A stretch of DNA of 15,867 bases from an uncultured Collinsella sp. (GTDB lineage: Bacteria; Actinomycetota; Coriobacteriia; Coriobacteriales; Coriobacteriaceae): assembly GCA_900544425.1 (NCBI GenBank), contig UQUX01000034.1, positions 1 through 15,867 of the forward strand, in the 5' to 3' direction. Shown here piece after piece: positions 7,154 to 14,728 of the stretch. Both the position numbers and the translations under genes were made by a program. The first letter of the stretch is position 1, and each line of letters opens with the position of its first letter. The notes under the pieces were generated by a model. That model saw only the letters and a program-made list of their open reading frames with translations, was not told the origin of the DNA and ran no database searches.

Positions 7154-7807
7154 ATGACCCCCGCACAGATTGAGTTTTACAAGCGCCTCGCACACGGCCT
7201 GGCGCTCCAATTTGGCCCCAACTGCGAAGTCGTCGTCCACGATCTGGAGACCGAGGACGTAGACCACTCCATCGTAGTGATCGAAAACGGCCACGTCAGC
7301 GGGCGCAAACTGGGTGACGGCCCCAGCCATATCGTGTTTGAGTCCATGCACGAGGGCGCCACCGATGTACACGACCGCGAGCCGTACCTCACTAAAACCA
7401 CCGACGGTAAGCTGCTCAAATCGTCGACGATCTTTATCCGCAACGACGAGGGCAAGCCCGTCGGCATTTTGGGCATCAACTTTGACATTACGCTCATGAA
7501 GGCTTTTGAGCGCTCGCTCGATGCCTTTACCGGCACCGGCGGCACGGGCTATACCGAGCCCGAGCCCATTACCAAGAACATCGGCGACCTGCTCGAGGAC
7601 CTGCTGCACGAGTGCGAGCAGTTTGTGGGCAAGCCCGCGGCGCTCATGACCAAAGACGAGCGCATTCGTGCCATTGGCTACCTCGACCGTCGCGGCGCCT
7701 TCCTCATTTCCAAGTCGAGCGAGCGCGCCTGCGAGTTCTTTGGCATCTCCAAATACAGCTTCTATAGCTACCTCAATGAGGCCAAGGCGGCGGCCGGCGA
7801 CAAGTAG
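7154..7807 (+). CDS. YheO/DauR-type transcriptional regulator (PAS-like plus HTH)
   Basis: 217 residues with the two-part plan of the YheO/DauR family. The N-terminal PAS-like YheO domain is about residues 5-120 and includes PNCEVVVHDL and the stretch PVGILGINFDIT near 102-113. The C-terminal helix-turn-helix is about 165-211, with the typical ERIRAIGYLDRRGAFLISK and an ACEFFGISKYSFYSYL recognition region. The start ATG follows AGGAAGG by a normal distance. Such regulators usually sit beside amino-acid or nitrogen catabolism genes and are thought to sense a small metabolite through the PAS part. Being divergent from ygeX, it probably controls the ygeX-hyuA operon and itself through the dyads at 6963-7034. 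Whether it activates or represses cannot be told from sequence. Confidence 0.9.
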   Translation: MTPAQIEFYKRLAHGLALQFGPNCEVVVHDLETEDVDHSIVVIENGHVSGRKLGDGPSHIVFESMHEGATDVHDREPYLTKTTDGKLLKSSTIFIRNDEGKPVGILGINFDITLMKAFERSLDAFTGTGGTGYTEPEPITKNIGDLLEDLLHECEQFVGKPAALMTKDERIRAIGYLDRRGAFLISKSSERACEFFGISKYSFYSYLNEAKAAAGDK

Positions 7808-7809
7808 GC

Positions 7810-7845
7810 ACTCGCCTGGATTGCCCTCCCCTTTTGGGCGCGAGT
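7810..7845 (+). terminator. Hairpin after the regulator gene, weak terminator candidate
   Basis: ACTCGC (7810-7815) pairs with GCGAGT (7840-7845), and GCCC (7823-7826) pairs with GGGC (7836-7839), leaving a one-sided 7-base bulge. It lies directly after the regulator stop. There is no U run after it, so termination by this hairpin alone is doubtful. Confidence 0.3.
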
Positions 7846-7889
7846 TCTGGAAAGCACGAATCCAAGACCGAGCCGCTTGGGAAGTTCCA

Positions 7890-7895
7890 TATAAT
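7890..7895 (+). promoter_or_regulatory. Consensus -10 box TATAAT for the 7930-8916 gene
   Basis: A perfect TATAAT lies 34 bases upstream of the ATG at 7930, giving a predicted start near 7902 and a short leader holding the AAAGGA ribosome site at 7915-7920. No clear -35 box is seen at 16-18 bases spacing, so an activator or an unusual upstream element may be needed. Confidence 0.5.
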
Positions 7896-7929
7896 CGATG
7901 TCATTAGTATTTCGAAAGGATGGAACAGA

Positions 7930-8916
7930 ATGGCGTTGAGCAAGGCATCATGCACCGGTCGCGGATTGATTCCGGCAATTGGTGGACATGTGCACCGCAT
8001 GTTCGATGAGGGTGAAGACGACCTGTTTTCACTGAGCCTTGACGACGTGATGGATGATCGCCCGTGGACCGCCGACGAACTCATGGGCGGCGGGGCTCGC
8101 CCGTCAAGCCCCAATCCCGCACTTGCGCCTAAGTCCACACCTGCGCCGACTCCTGCGCAGCCGGCTGTTTCGACGCCCGCGCCTACGCCCGCACCCACTT
8201 CGGCGCCCACACCCGCTCCCCGCCCCGCAAGCGACCCGTCCGAGACGGCGGCATTTCTCGCTGCAGCGACGCAGGGCAAATCGGCCGACAGCACTGTTAT
8301 GTACAGCGCCCAGCAGTTGCCTGTTCCTGCGGCACGCAAGCCTCCGGTCACAAGGCTCGATGAGCCCGTTGCCCATCAGGTTGTCCACGATTCCTGGGCT
8401 GCAGCCGATCTGGATGAGACCTCTACCGGCATGCCGGCGCTCGATGTTCCAGTTAACCCGCTTTTTGCCGCCAACACGAGCGCCGCGGACTATGAGGGCG
8501 GTGCGGCATATTCCGATTATTCCGATGACTATGCTGGCACCGGTCGCATCGAGACCGAGGATTATGGCACCGCATCGAGCGATTATCTCAACGATCCGTA
8601 CGCTGCCACGCCTGCACCGGAATATGACCCGGAGGCCGCGTCCGCACCGGCGTATACCAAAAGCACGGGCGAAGAGCGCTTCGCCGATTATTACGCCGAG
8701 GAAAAGGCGCTGCGTTTCTCGGAATTTCCGCAGGCAGTCAAGGTTGCCTTTATCGCCATTGTCATTGCCCTGCTCGGCGCCATTGCGTTTGAGGGATTCC
8801 AGCTGTTCCGCGGCCCCACCGCGTCCGAATCGGCAACGCAGCAAAAAGAGGACGACAACCAGTACCTGGACATCAACACCCTCAAGGGCGACCCCAACGA
8901 CGGGGACGACGAGTAG
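7930..8916 (+). CDS. Unrecognised acidic, Pro/Ala/Thr-rich single-pass membrane protein
   Basis: I do not recognise a family. From the ATG at 7930 (AAAGGA 9 bases upstream; the frame is open to 7834 but without a better start) it has 328 residues. Residues 1-55 are a short conserved-looking head with an acidic patch (FDEGEDDLF...DDVMDD). Residues 60-100 are a low-complexity Pro/Ala/Thr linker with repeated TPAPTPAP-like units. Residues 155-260 are acidic and Tyr-rich (AYSDYSDDYAG, EDYGTASSDYL). One hydrophobic segment at about 270-293 (VKVAFIAIVIALLGAIAFEG) is a likely membrane helix, followed by a short acidic tail. There is no N-terminal signal peptide, so a cytoplasmic N-terminal region with a tail anchor is likely. 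It has its own promoter and terminator, so it is probably a single-gene unit and not part of the purine operon. A cell-envelope or division role is possible but unsupported. Confidence 0.8.
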   Translation: MALSKASCTGRGLIPAIGGHVHRMFDEGEDDLFSLSLDDVMDDRPWTADELMGGGARPSSPNPALAPKSTPAPTPAQPAVSTPAPTPAPTSAPTPAPRPASDPSETAAFLAAATQGKSADSTVMYSAQQLPVPAARKPPVTRLDEPVAHQVVHDSWAAADLDETSTGMPALDVPVNPLFAANTSAADYEGGAAYSDYSDDYAGTGRIETEDYGTASSDYLNDPYAATPAPEYDPEAASAPAYTKSTGEERFADYYAEEKALRFSEFPQAVKVAFIAIVIALLGAIAFEGFQLFRGPTASESATQQKEDDNQYLDINTLKGDPNDGDDE

Positions 8917-8949
8917 CGAGGGCTGAAGGCGGCCGCAGGATCCCGCATC

Positions 8950-8975
8950 CAGCACCGGCTTCTAAGTGCTGTTTT
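8950..8975 (+). terminator. Rho-independent terminator of the 7930-8916 gene
   Basis: CAGCAC (8950-8955) pairs perfectly with GTGCTG (8966-8971) around a 10-base loop and is followed directly by TTTTGT. It lies 34 bases after the stop codon. The stem is short but the layout is classic. Confidence 0.55.
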
Positions 8976-9035
8976 GTCATCCAGCTACACTTTTCCGAAG
9001 TTTTAAGGTGCCCATTTCGACTCTTTTCCGGATTT

Positions 9036-9041
9036 TATACT
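9036..9041 (+). promoter_or_regulatory. -10 box (TATACT) very close to the 9054 start codon
   Basis: TATACT ends 12 bases before the ATG at 9054, so transcription would start about 4-6 bases before, or at, the start codon. No Shine-Dalgarno is present between them. No good -35 is visible. The spacing fits a leaderless or near-leaderless message. Confidence 0.35.
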
Positions 9042-9053
9042 CTGTCCCTCCAG

Positions 9054-9347
9054 ATGCGCTTTACGGTGCAGGCGTTGGAAGAAGGGCCATGTGCCGCTGG
9101 CGGCCCACATGTTCTGCAGATCAAGCTGCTCGGAGACGGCTCGCGCGAGCCGTCCAGCTGGAAGCTCTTTGCCGACGGCGCGTGCGTTGCGGACGGATCC
9201 GGCGCCTTTGCCCGCGAGTGCTTCTGCGAGGGCGCCGAGGTGTTTCTAGACCTGTGCCGCGACGCCGTACGCGCGACCGAGCTGTACCAGTGGAGCCAGA
9301 GGGAGTACGAGCTGTTGAGTGCGGCCCGCAGGATCGTAAGGGTGTAG
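9054..9347 (+). CDS. Small unrecognised protein, 97 residues
   Basis: No family recognised. The protein is compact and mixed in composition, with a Cys-containing middle (ADGACVADG, ARECFCEGAEVFLDLC) and a charged helical C-terminus ending LLSAARRIVRV. It has no signal peptide or membrane segment. The codon pattern is G/C-rich at the third position, like the rest of region 3, which supports real coding. There is no Shine-Dalgarno at the ATG; a TATACT box immediately upstream suggests leaderless translation. GTG at 9066 is an alternative start with no better ribosome site. It converges with the DUF262 gene, with an intergenic hairpin between their stops. Confidence 0.6.
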   Translation: MRFTVQALEEGPCAAGGPHVLQIKLLGDGSREPSSWKLFADGACVADGSGAFARECFCEGAEVFLDLCRDAVRATELYQWSQREYELLSAARRIVRV

Positions 9348-9382
9348 ACGGGCGGACGAGCCATCGACGATTTTGAGCTGGC

Positions 9383-9410
9383 AAGGGCCGGGAACTAGAT
9401 TCCCAGCCTT
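9383..9410. terminator. Hairpin between two convergent genes
   Basis: 9383-9394 pairs with 9400-9410, with an unbroken GGGAA/TTCCC core around the 5-base loop ctaga and outer AAGG/CCTT pairs separated by a bulge and one mismatch. It sits between the stops at 9347 (plus) and 9415 (minus), the expected place for a shared bidirectional terminator. Neither side has a U tract, so confidence is moderate. Confidence 0.4.
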
Positions 9411-9414
9411 CAAC

Positions 9415-11538
9415 CTAGCACTGCTTTATGAGATCGAGCACCGCAGGAATGTCATCGGCATTCCGAAGCGCAACGTAAGTGGGTAAGCCCGGGCCAAATC
9501 CACCCTGCGTACGCTTGTCCTGGCACATGTCCTCTGGATCCGTTAGATCATCCACACTCTTTGCCAAGCCAACGGCAATCCAACCACCGTTGCTGGTCCT
9601 GCCTTCTAACACGGCATGCAGTTTTCGCTTGCCCGACCTGAAGCCTACATAGTACTTAGCTATGTAGGACTCCCACGAAGGGTTACCACTCAGAACGGAC
9701 TCGCGCACCTCATCGAAAAGCTTCTGGTTGAGCCCACCTTCGGCAAAGGTGGGGTGATTCTCCTGCAGAGTCCAGATAGGAGCCTCATCAGACTCCCCGC
9801 GAGAAGGACGGTACTTGTCGACGACGTCTGCCGGAAGGTCGGGATATTTCCATATCTCACACGCCTCTTTCGCCAGCTCGTCCGCGCGCTGTCCAATCTC
9901 TTCCTCACCCCATTTTTCACGCGAGGCGATCGACTTGTTCAGGTAGAGCGGACTGCACTTAAATCCGACGTCAGGCAGATTGAGCTTGTCCGAGAACGAC
10001 CGGTTTGAGTACTCCTGGTTGTAGCCCGTCAGCGTAAGATTTCCCAAGTTGTTGCACAGCCTGTCGTGGACGTCTTCCCAGTTCTCACCAAGCGATTCCT
10101 TCCAGCCGTGCTCATCATCGATCGTCTGGGGCATGATGTGCTCGATCTGGTAATCGTCGGCTGAGATGGACTCCTTCGGGTGGTGCCAGTTCTCCATGCG
10201 TTCCAGGTAATAGCGCTTTTTAGAGAAGCGGTTGTAGCAGTCACGCGTCTTAAACTCCTCGACAAAATGCTCGTCTGTCGGAAAGTATGCGGTCATACCG
10301 CTGCTGTGGATAAGGAGCATCGCCGTAACGTACTCCTCGATATCGTCCTGCTGCTCGAGATTGCGATACATGCCGGCAAAGAAATTATTTAGGCCCGTGG
10401 TAAGTCTGCCGCAAACCGCTCGCCTGAACAGAAACGACTCGATAGTCTCGCAGATACGTAAAAACGCATTGCGGTCTAGTCCATTCCCCTCGTAAACCGA
10501 ATAAAGCAACATTACGAGGGGCCTTATCTGCTTCACATCGAGGCTTACGATTCTGCCGAACACTCGGCGCAGTCCGTCGTCCTTCTCCTTACCAAGGAAC
10601 AGACTGGCGTATCTATGTGCATACCCTCGCAGCTCCTTAAGCAGGCCCTCGGTGTCACCATCGTAGTCGTCGGCGAAATAGCGCTTAAACTCGTAGTAGG
10701 CCTCGTTCTCCTTCGGCATCCTATTGGGAACTTTAAGCCACAGCCAGTACCAGATAAATGCATTGAACTCGTCCTCGCCGCCTTTTCCGAACAAGCACTC
10801 GAGTGGATGCCAATAACCCTCATAAAGATTGGTCTGTTCGTCGTTGGGAAGCGACATTAGAACGTAGTTACGGATGAGGTCAATGGGCGTGAGCGGCTTG
10901 CCCTTGGAGTTCATGGACTCAAATATGAGCTGGGCATTATCAACGCCAGCGGTGAGCTTAGTGTCGATGACCTGCACGCGGTTTAGCCCCGCCCAAAGCC
11001 TTGCAGGGTCGAATGATTTCCCGTGCATCTTTTCACGGAAGAACGCATGGTTTTCGACAATGCGATCCGATTTTTCATCTGGCACGGGAGCCCCAGACAC
11101 GATGGAGAACAGCGTCTCTTTATCGTCCTGCGAGAGCACCAGCTTGTAGCGTGCCAGACCGTTGTAGTCGTCATCGTTAAAGAGGTAATTTTTCCTCAGC
11201 GCCGAGATTTTGAGGTCGCCAAGGAAGCCAGCCTTGTCGGGGTTGCTCTCCAAATAGTCAGCCAAAGCTGCAATCATCAACGAAAACGTCGTCATGCGCT
11301 GCTGTCCGTCAATCAGAAGCACGCGCGAAATGCTCGTGGCAGAGCTCTCGGACTCGGGGATATAAAGCATTGACCCCACGAAGTGCGATACGCCATCACG
11401 ACCCGCTCGCATGACGTCATCCCAAAGCACCTCGCACTCTTTTACACTCCACGAGTAAATTCGCTGGTACACGGGAATGACGAACTGCATCTTCGCCACG
11501 CCCATAAGGTCGAGTAGATTTGCCTCGGTTGCTTTCAT
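9415..11538 (-). CDS. GmrSD-type DUF262/DUF1524 nuclease, putative phage-defence enzyme
   Basis: Single-chain protein of 707 residues with the GmrS-GmrD plan. The N-terminal DUF262 (ParB/sulfiredoxin-like NTPase) part shows FVIPVYQRIYSW (19-30), FVGSMLYIP (53-61), LLIDGQQRMTTFSL (74-87, with the DGQQR signature) and IFESMNSKGKPLTPIDLIRN (205-224). The DUF1524 His-Me/HNH nuclease part shows YQIEHIMPQT (463-472) and GNLTLTGYNQEYSNRSFSDK (499-518). The last 100 or so residues (LFDEVRESVLSG onwards) resemble the DUF5655-type tail of many family members. Family members act as type IV restriction enzymes on modified phage DNA, using NTP; the target modification cannot be read from sequence. The ATG at 11536-11538 has GAGGAG 10 bases upstream. 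All key motifs are intact, so it is probably active. The gene looks less G/C-rich than the catabolic operon, in keeping with an acquired gene. Confidence 0.92.
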   Translation of the reverse strand: MKATEANLLDLMGVAKMQFVIPVYQRIYSWSVKECEVLWDDVMRAGRDGVSHFVGSMLYIPESESSATSISRVLLIDGQQRMTTFSLMIAALADYLESNPDKAGFLGDLKISALRKNYLFNDDDYNGLARYKLVLSQDDKETLFSIVSGAPVPDEKSDRIVENHAFFREKMHGKSFDPARLWAGLNRVQVIDTKLTAGVDNAQLIFESMNSKGKPLTPIDLIRNYVLMSLPNDEQTNLYEGYWHPLECLFGKGGEDEFNAFIWYWLWLKVPNRMPKENEAYYEFKRYFADDYDGDTEGLLKELRGYAHRYASLFLGKEKDDGLRRVFGRIVSLDVKQIRPLVMLLYSVYEGNGLDRNAFLRICETIESFLFRRAVCGRLTTGLNNFFAGMYRNLEQQDDIEEYVTAMLLIHSSGMTAYFPTDEHFVEEFKTRDCYNRFSKKRYYLERMENWHHPKESISADDYQIEHIMPQTIDDEHGWKESLGENWEDVHDRLCNNLGNLTLTGYNQEYSNRSFSDKLNLPDVGFKCSPLYLNKSIASREKWGEEEIGQRADELAKEACEIWKYPDLPADVVDKYRPSRGESDEAPIWTLQENHPTFAEGGLNQKLFDEVRESVLSGNPSWESYIAKYYVGFRSGKRKLHAVLEGRTSNGGWIAVGLAKSVDDLTDPEDMCQDKRTQGGFGPGLPTYVALRNADDIPAVLDLIKQC

Positions 11539-11731
11539 TTGCGGTTGTCTCCTCTTTCTTGTTTACGCCGTTTGCAGTCAGTCCCCCACTGAGCGGAGGG
11601 TGCCAAAGACGAGAGCATCGAAGCACAGAAGCAACCGGGATGCTCATATCGTTAGATTTTACAACGCAAGCAAACGCTTACGCCGTCAGGGTGGCGCGCG
11701 ATCGCTGCGCGCCACTCCCCAAAATCATACG

Positions 11732-11769
11732 ATGTCAAAAGACTGACACTTGTGTATGCCTTTTGACAT
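11732..11769. repeat. 38-base nested dyad, candidate operator
   Basis: Outer arms ATGTCAAAAG (11732-11741) and CTTTTGACAT (11760-11769) are perfect 10-bp complements. An inner ACAC/GTGT pair (11746-11749 and 11752-11755) shares exactly the same centre (11750.5), with one more C/G pair at 11743/11758. In total 15 of 19 symmetric positions pair. It lies about 190 bases upstream of the DUF262 start. Confidence 0.55.
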
Positions 11770-11861
11770 TGCCACGGACTTACGGGTTTCTTGTCTCATA
11801 TGCCAAGAGCGGATATCTAGATCGCTGCCCCTCCCGCCCAAAGGAGCTCGACAAGAACTGA

Positions 11862-11990
11862 TCGAAGGGCAAATCAGACATCGAGCAAGTCGCCGACATG
11901 CTCATCGCGCCTCGCAAAAAGATGGGCAAACACGGGACCATCTTAAGCGGTGGCGATGATGACACGGAATTGCAGCCGAATCGCCCCGAC
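11862..11990 (+). pseudogene. Possible plus-strand gene remnant
   Basis: After a TGA at 11859-11861 the plus strand reads SKGKSDIEQVADMLIAPRKK and continues MGKHGTILSGGDDDTELQ before running into the 3' end of the minus-strand 787-residue gene. The third codon positions are mostly G or C, more gene-like than the opposite strand here. There is no ribosome site or matching upstream part. This is either a decayed gene end or chance; I cannot name a family. Confidence 0.2.
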
Positions 11991-14354
11991 CTATTCGCCA
12001 CCCGATGCTGGCAAGCTGTTGAGCGGCTCGCTCTCACCGGCGGCACCAAGGCGCTTCTGCATCTTCTCGATCTGCTTAAGGGTCGAAGTCAAATACCCAA
12101 GACCCTTCTTCAACTGCTTAAGCAACCTGCCATTCCTGCGGTCCCCCTTTCCATTCTCCTTCTCGACATCCTCCTCAACACCAGCGATGCTGCGCTGCAC
12201 GGCCTCGGCCGCCTTCTGCACCAAAATGGCTCCCTCATGCGGGCAGCGGTCAGTTGCCACATCAAGAAATGCGAGAAGCCTTGAGCATTCAACGAGCACG
12301 AACTGCGCATAGTCCTCCCCCATCGACGCCGCCAGGGCAACGCCGCTAGAACCCAAAAGGCCAAACGCAGCGCCGCCGCCAGCAATTAAAGCGGTGCCAC
12401 CGGCCATGCCCATGCCGCCGGCGGCCAAGGCGCCGCCGCCAGCAGCAGCAAGACTCGCATTGACGAGCGCAGCCCCGTGAAGGCCGACAAACGAGCCTCC
12501 AAAGATACCGACAGCAATATCCGGAGCCAATGCCGCGGCCACTCCTCCTGTGCCCAGGGCCGCCGCCACGGCAATGGCGCCGCCTACCAAGACCTTTGGC
12601 AATGTACCTGAGAGCTCACGGATATGCGCCCCGCATTGCTTCTCTAGGGAACGCACGGCGTCCAAATCAACCGCGTCTTGTCTCCTGGGAAATTCATCTT
12701 TAACCCAAGCCCCGCTCCCCTTCAAACCTTTGTATTCCTTCTTCTCTTCATCTCCTATCTGGAAATAGGGGCGAAACTCAACCAGCTCCTGAGCGATCAG
12801 CAAGGCGCGCACCTTGCCGCCTCGCTGCCGCGAAATAGCCTCAAGGGCTCCGTACGCATCTTCCTCGCTCAAAAAATAGCCGTCTGCATCAATGCCTAGG
12901 CCATCCGTGACCGAATCCTGCCACGCGCGGGCCCAGCTCCTCTTTTGCCCTTTGCGCACTTCGTTCTTCTCGTTCCCGCAGTCGTAGTTGATGGCGGCAA
13001 GCTTCAGCGAGAAGGCAATCCTCGTCGTCTCTCTATCTAGGCTATAAAAGTGGAATCCATCGAAGATATCCTGGCGGCGCCTGGCGCGCTCAGTCCAAGC
13101 CTCGGACATTTCCTCCGCCATATAGCCCCAGTCGGCATGGAGTGCAAACGCAAGGCGTCCAACTCCAACGTAGTTTATTCGCAAGAAGAACTTCTGGGCG
13201 AACACGACCTTGTTCCCCTCGCATTCGATACCCGCCCTGACCGCCGCCGTCGCCAGATTCGCCAGAACGAACGAAGTACTCGAAACCGTGACCATGCGAG
13301 TGAGGGCCCTGCTGTTGTAGGGCATGAAATGCGAAGCCTTGAGCTTGCGCAAGCCGGAGACGTCACTCACTTCGCAACGTTCTAGCTCGGCCTTGAGCCT
13401 TGAAAGCATGTAGAGACAACGAACGATAACCTCGTTGGCCACGACTGCTGGCACCTGGCTTAAAGCTTGATCGAAAAGACCGACTTCCGTCCGAAGGTCG
13501 AAGCGAATGGGCTTGCCGTCCTCGGTTTTGAACGCCGTTCCGTTAAACAGCTTTGAGATCCATTGCTGAATGCGAATATCCTTGCCCTTATAGGCAATCC
13601 GCATGTCTTGAAAAACAGGCAGGGAGGAGAGCTCCTTTAGCAGGGACAGCACAACGCCGGGAATACCCGTCCCCTTACCGGGGTTTGAACTAGACCCCGC
13701 CATGTCGCTCACGAGATGCATTGCCCAGAACAGAGTGCCAAACGCGATCTTCTCTGGAACGTTCCTGCCTATAAGAGGGCGGTCAGGATCGAAGGCGGCG
13801 GCAGGCAGGTCAAAGGCGACAAACCGGCCGGCCGTATCGGTGCCATAGCCTTTGCACGTGAATTGCGAGAGGATCGAACACGCAAGGCCAACCAAGCTCG
13901 GGTGGTGCGAGAAATCCCGCAGATGATGTTGGAGCCCGCCGCCAAACTCGGCAGTCAGCTTGTCCGCGGCAAGAGGAAACCCTTTCTCTAGAAAGCGAAT
14001 AGCGTCTTCTAGAGTTGCATCCGCCTTTGTCATACCCGCAGACTTGGCAATCGTAAGAACGAATTTGCCAACCTTCTCGTCGCCCCACTCTTTGGCACCC
14101 TCTAGGTTGAAGTCTTTCTGCCACAGGATATTCAACGCGCCCGTGAGGAGCCCGCTAACGGCTGCAAGTTCATAGTCGAGCTTCGTAGCCTTTTCAGCCC
14201 GAGGGTCAAAATCAAAGAGGACCTCCTCCCCATCGGGAGCGTCCTTAAAACCAACCAGCACGGCGCTACCGTTCAGCGGCACAGATGCAACTTTGGGCAG
14301 TTGAGGCATGGTGTAAACTATCTCGCCGCCACTAAAAACAAGTTCGTCTGCCAT
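11991..14354 (-). CDS. Unrecognised 787-residue protein with His-pair motifs and a long Gly/Ala hydrophobic region
   Basis: No family recognised. The start is the ATG at 14352-14354, 8 bases after a strong AGGAGG; the frame is open 14 codons further but without a better site. The N-terminal half has a striking motif GLQHHLRDFSHHPSLVGL (140-157) with two His pairs, and a second, HLVSDMAGSSSNPGKGTGIP (213-232), suggesting a metal-binding or active site. The middle (about 240-580) is mixed alpha/beta with no signature I can name. Residues 588-677 are almost entirely Gly, Ala and small hydrophobics (VLVGGAIAVAAALGTGG..., AAAGGGALAAGG), like glycine-zipper membrane-inserting segments. The C-terminus (about 710-770) is charged and coiled-coil-like. 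It has no signal peptide. It lies downstream of a DEDDh exonuclease gene and a frameshifted small gene on the same strand, and upstream of a GmrSD-type gene. A membrane-acting defence effector is a hypothesis only. Confidence 0.85.
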   Translation of the reverse strand: MADELVFSGGEIVYTMPQLPKVASVPLNGSAVLVGFKDAPDGEEVLFDFDPRAEKATKLDYELAAVSGLLTGALNILWQKDFNLEGAKEWGDEKVGKFVLTIAKSAGMTKADATLEDAIRFLEKGFPLAADKLTAEFGGGLQHHLRDFSHHPSLVGLACSILSQFTCKGYGTDTAGRFVAFDLPAAAFDPDRPLIGRNVPEKIAFGTLFWAMHLVSDMAGSSSNPGKGTGIPGVVLSLLKELSSLPVFQDMRIAYKGKDIRIQQWISKLFNGTAFKTEDGKPIRFDLRTEVGLFDQALSQVPAVVANEVIVRCLYMLSRLKAELERCEVSDVSGLRKLKASHFMPYNSRALTRMVTVSSTSFVLANLATAAVRAGIECEGNKVVFAQKFFLRINYVGVGRLAFALHADWGYMAEEMSEAWTERARRRQDIFDGFHFYSLDRETTRIAFSLKLAAINYDCGNEKNEVRKGQKRSWARAWQDSVTDGLGIDADGYFLSEEDAYGALEAISRQRGGKVRALLIAQELVEFRPYFQIGDEEKKEYKGLKGSGAWVKDEFPRRQDAVDLDAVRSLEKQCGAHIRELSGTLPKVLVGGAIAVAAALGTGGVAAALAPDIAVGIFGGSFVGLHGAALVNASLAAAGGGALAAGGMGMAGGTALIAGGGAAFGLLGSSGVALAASMGEDYAQFVLVECSRLLAFLDVATDRCPHEGAILVQKAAEAVQRSIAGVEEDVEKENGKGDRRNGRLLKQLKKGLGYLTSTLKQIEKMQKRLGAAGESEPLNSLPASGGE

Positions 14355-14419
14355 ACCGGCTTCCTCCTGCAAACGCGTAAAACTAGATTGCTCCACGCCG
14401 CCAAATCCCTCTCGTAGAA

Positions 14420-14724
14420 CTACTCGATAATCTCGATGATGCAGTTGCTCAGAACCTCGTCGGAACTGTTCACCTCTGGCAGCCTGTACGCCTCATTGTG
14501 AACGATAACGCGCGCAGCGTCACGGGTCTATGCCTGCCCATCCAGCGAATCATGTTAGCAAGCCGTTCTTCGACAATGGATGCCATCTCGGTGTCCATAC
14601 TCTTGACCTGCCTGGTCTCGGCGGGCGTCAGCGTGTCCTTGAATAGCATCTCAAGCACAGCCCTCTGATGCTGATTCTGGAATCCTTCCCGCAACCATTC
14701 CTTCTGCTTACGCCCAATGGGCAC
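14420..14724 (-). pseudogene. Small unrecognised gene broken by a -1 frameshift
   Basis: It starts with GTG at 14722-14724 (AAGG 7 bases upstream), 4 bases after the exonuclease stop, so it is coupled to it. The first frame reads 66 sensible residues (IGRKQKEWLREGF...MIRWMGRHR), then unlikely sequence to a stop at 14470. A -1 shift near 14527 continues with 35 plausible residues (TRDAARVIVHNEAYRLPEVN...) to a stop at 14420. Restoring one base gives an uninterrupted 101-residue protein that ends 65 bases before the 787-residue gene. No canonical slippery heptamer is visible, so a real mutation or a sequencing error is more likely than programmed shifting. The protein is charged and helical with no membrane segment; the function is unknown. 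If the frameshift is real, the partner function of this three-gene set may be lost. Confidence 0.6.
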
Positions 14725-14728
14725 CCGC

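Larger units (their letters stand above)
11539..11990. promoter_or_regulatory. 452-base gap with three perfect inverted repeats, upstream of the DUF262 gene
   Basis: No convincing intact gene. It contains GAGCATC/GATGCTC (11613-11619 and 11639-11645, 19-base spacer), GTGGCGCGC/GCGCGCCAC (11691-11699 and 11707-11715, 7-base loop) and the 38-base dyad at 11732-11769. On the minus strand a weak promoter candidate, TTGCGT (11664-11669) and TATGAG (11643-11648) with a short 15-base spacer, could serve the DUF262 gene. The GC-rich hairpin has no U tract on either strand. The right part may hold a broken gene (11862-11990). Confidence 0.5.

Noticed and set aside
7773..8955. Overlapping frames in and against the Pro/Ala/Thr-rich gene
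   Set aside because: Low-complexity GC-rich DNA leaves several frames open; only the 7930 start has a promoter, ribosome site and terminator in the right places.
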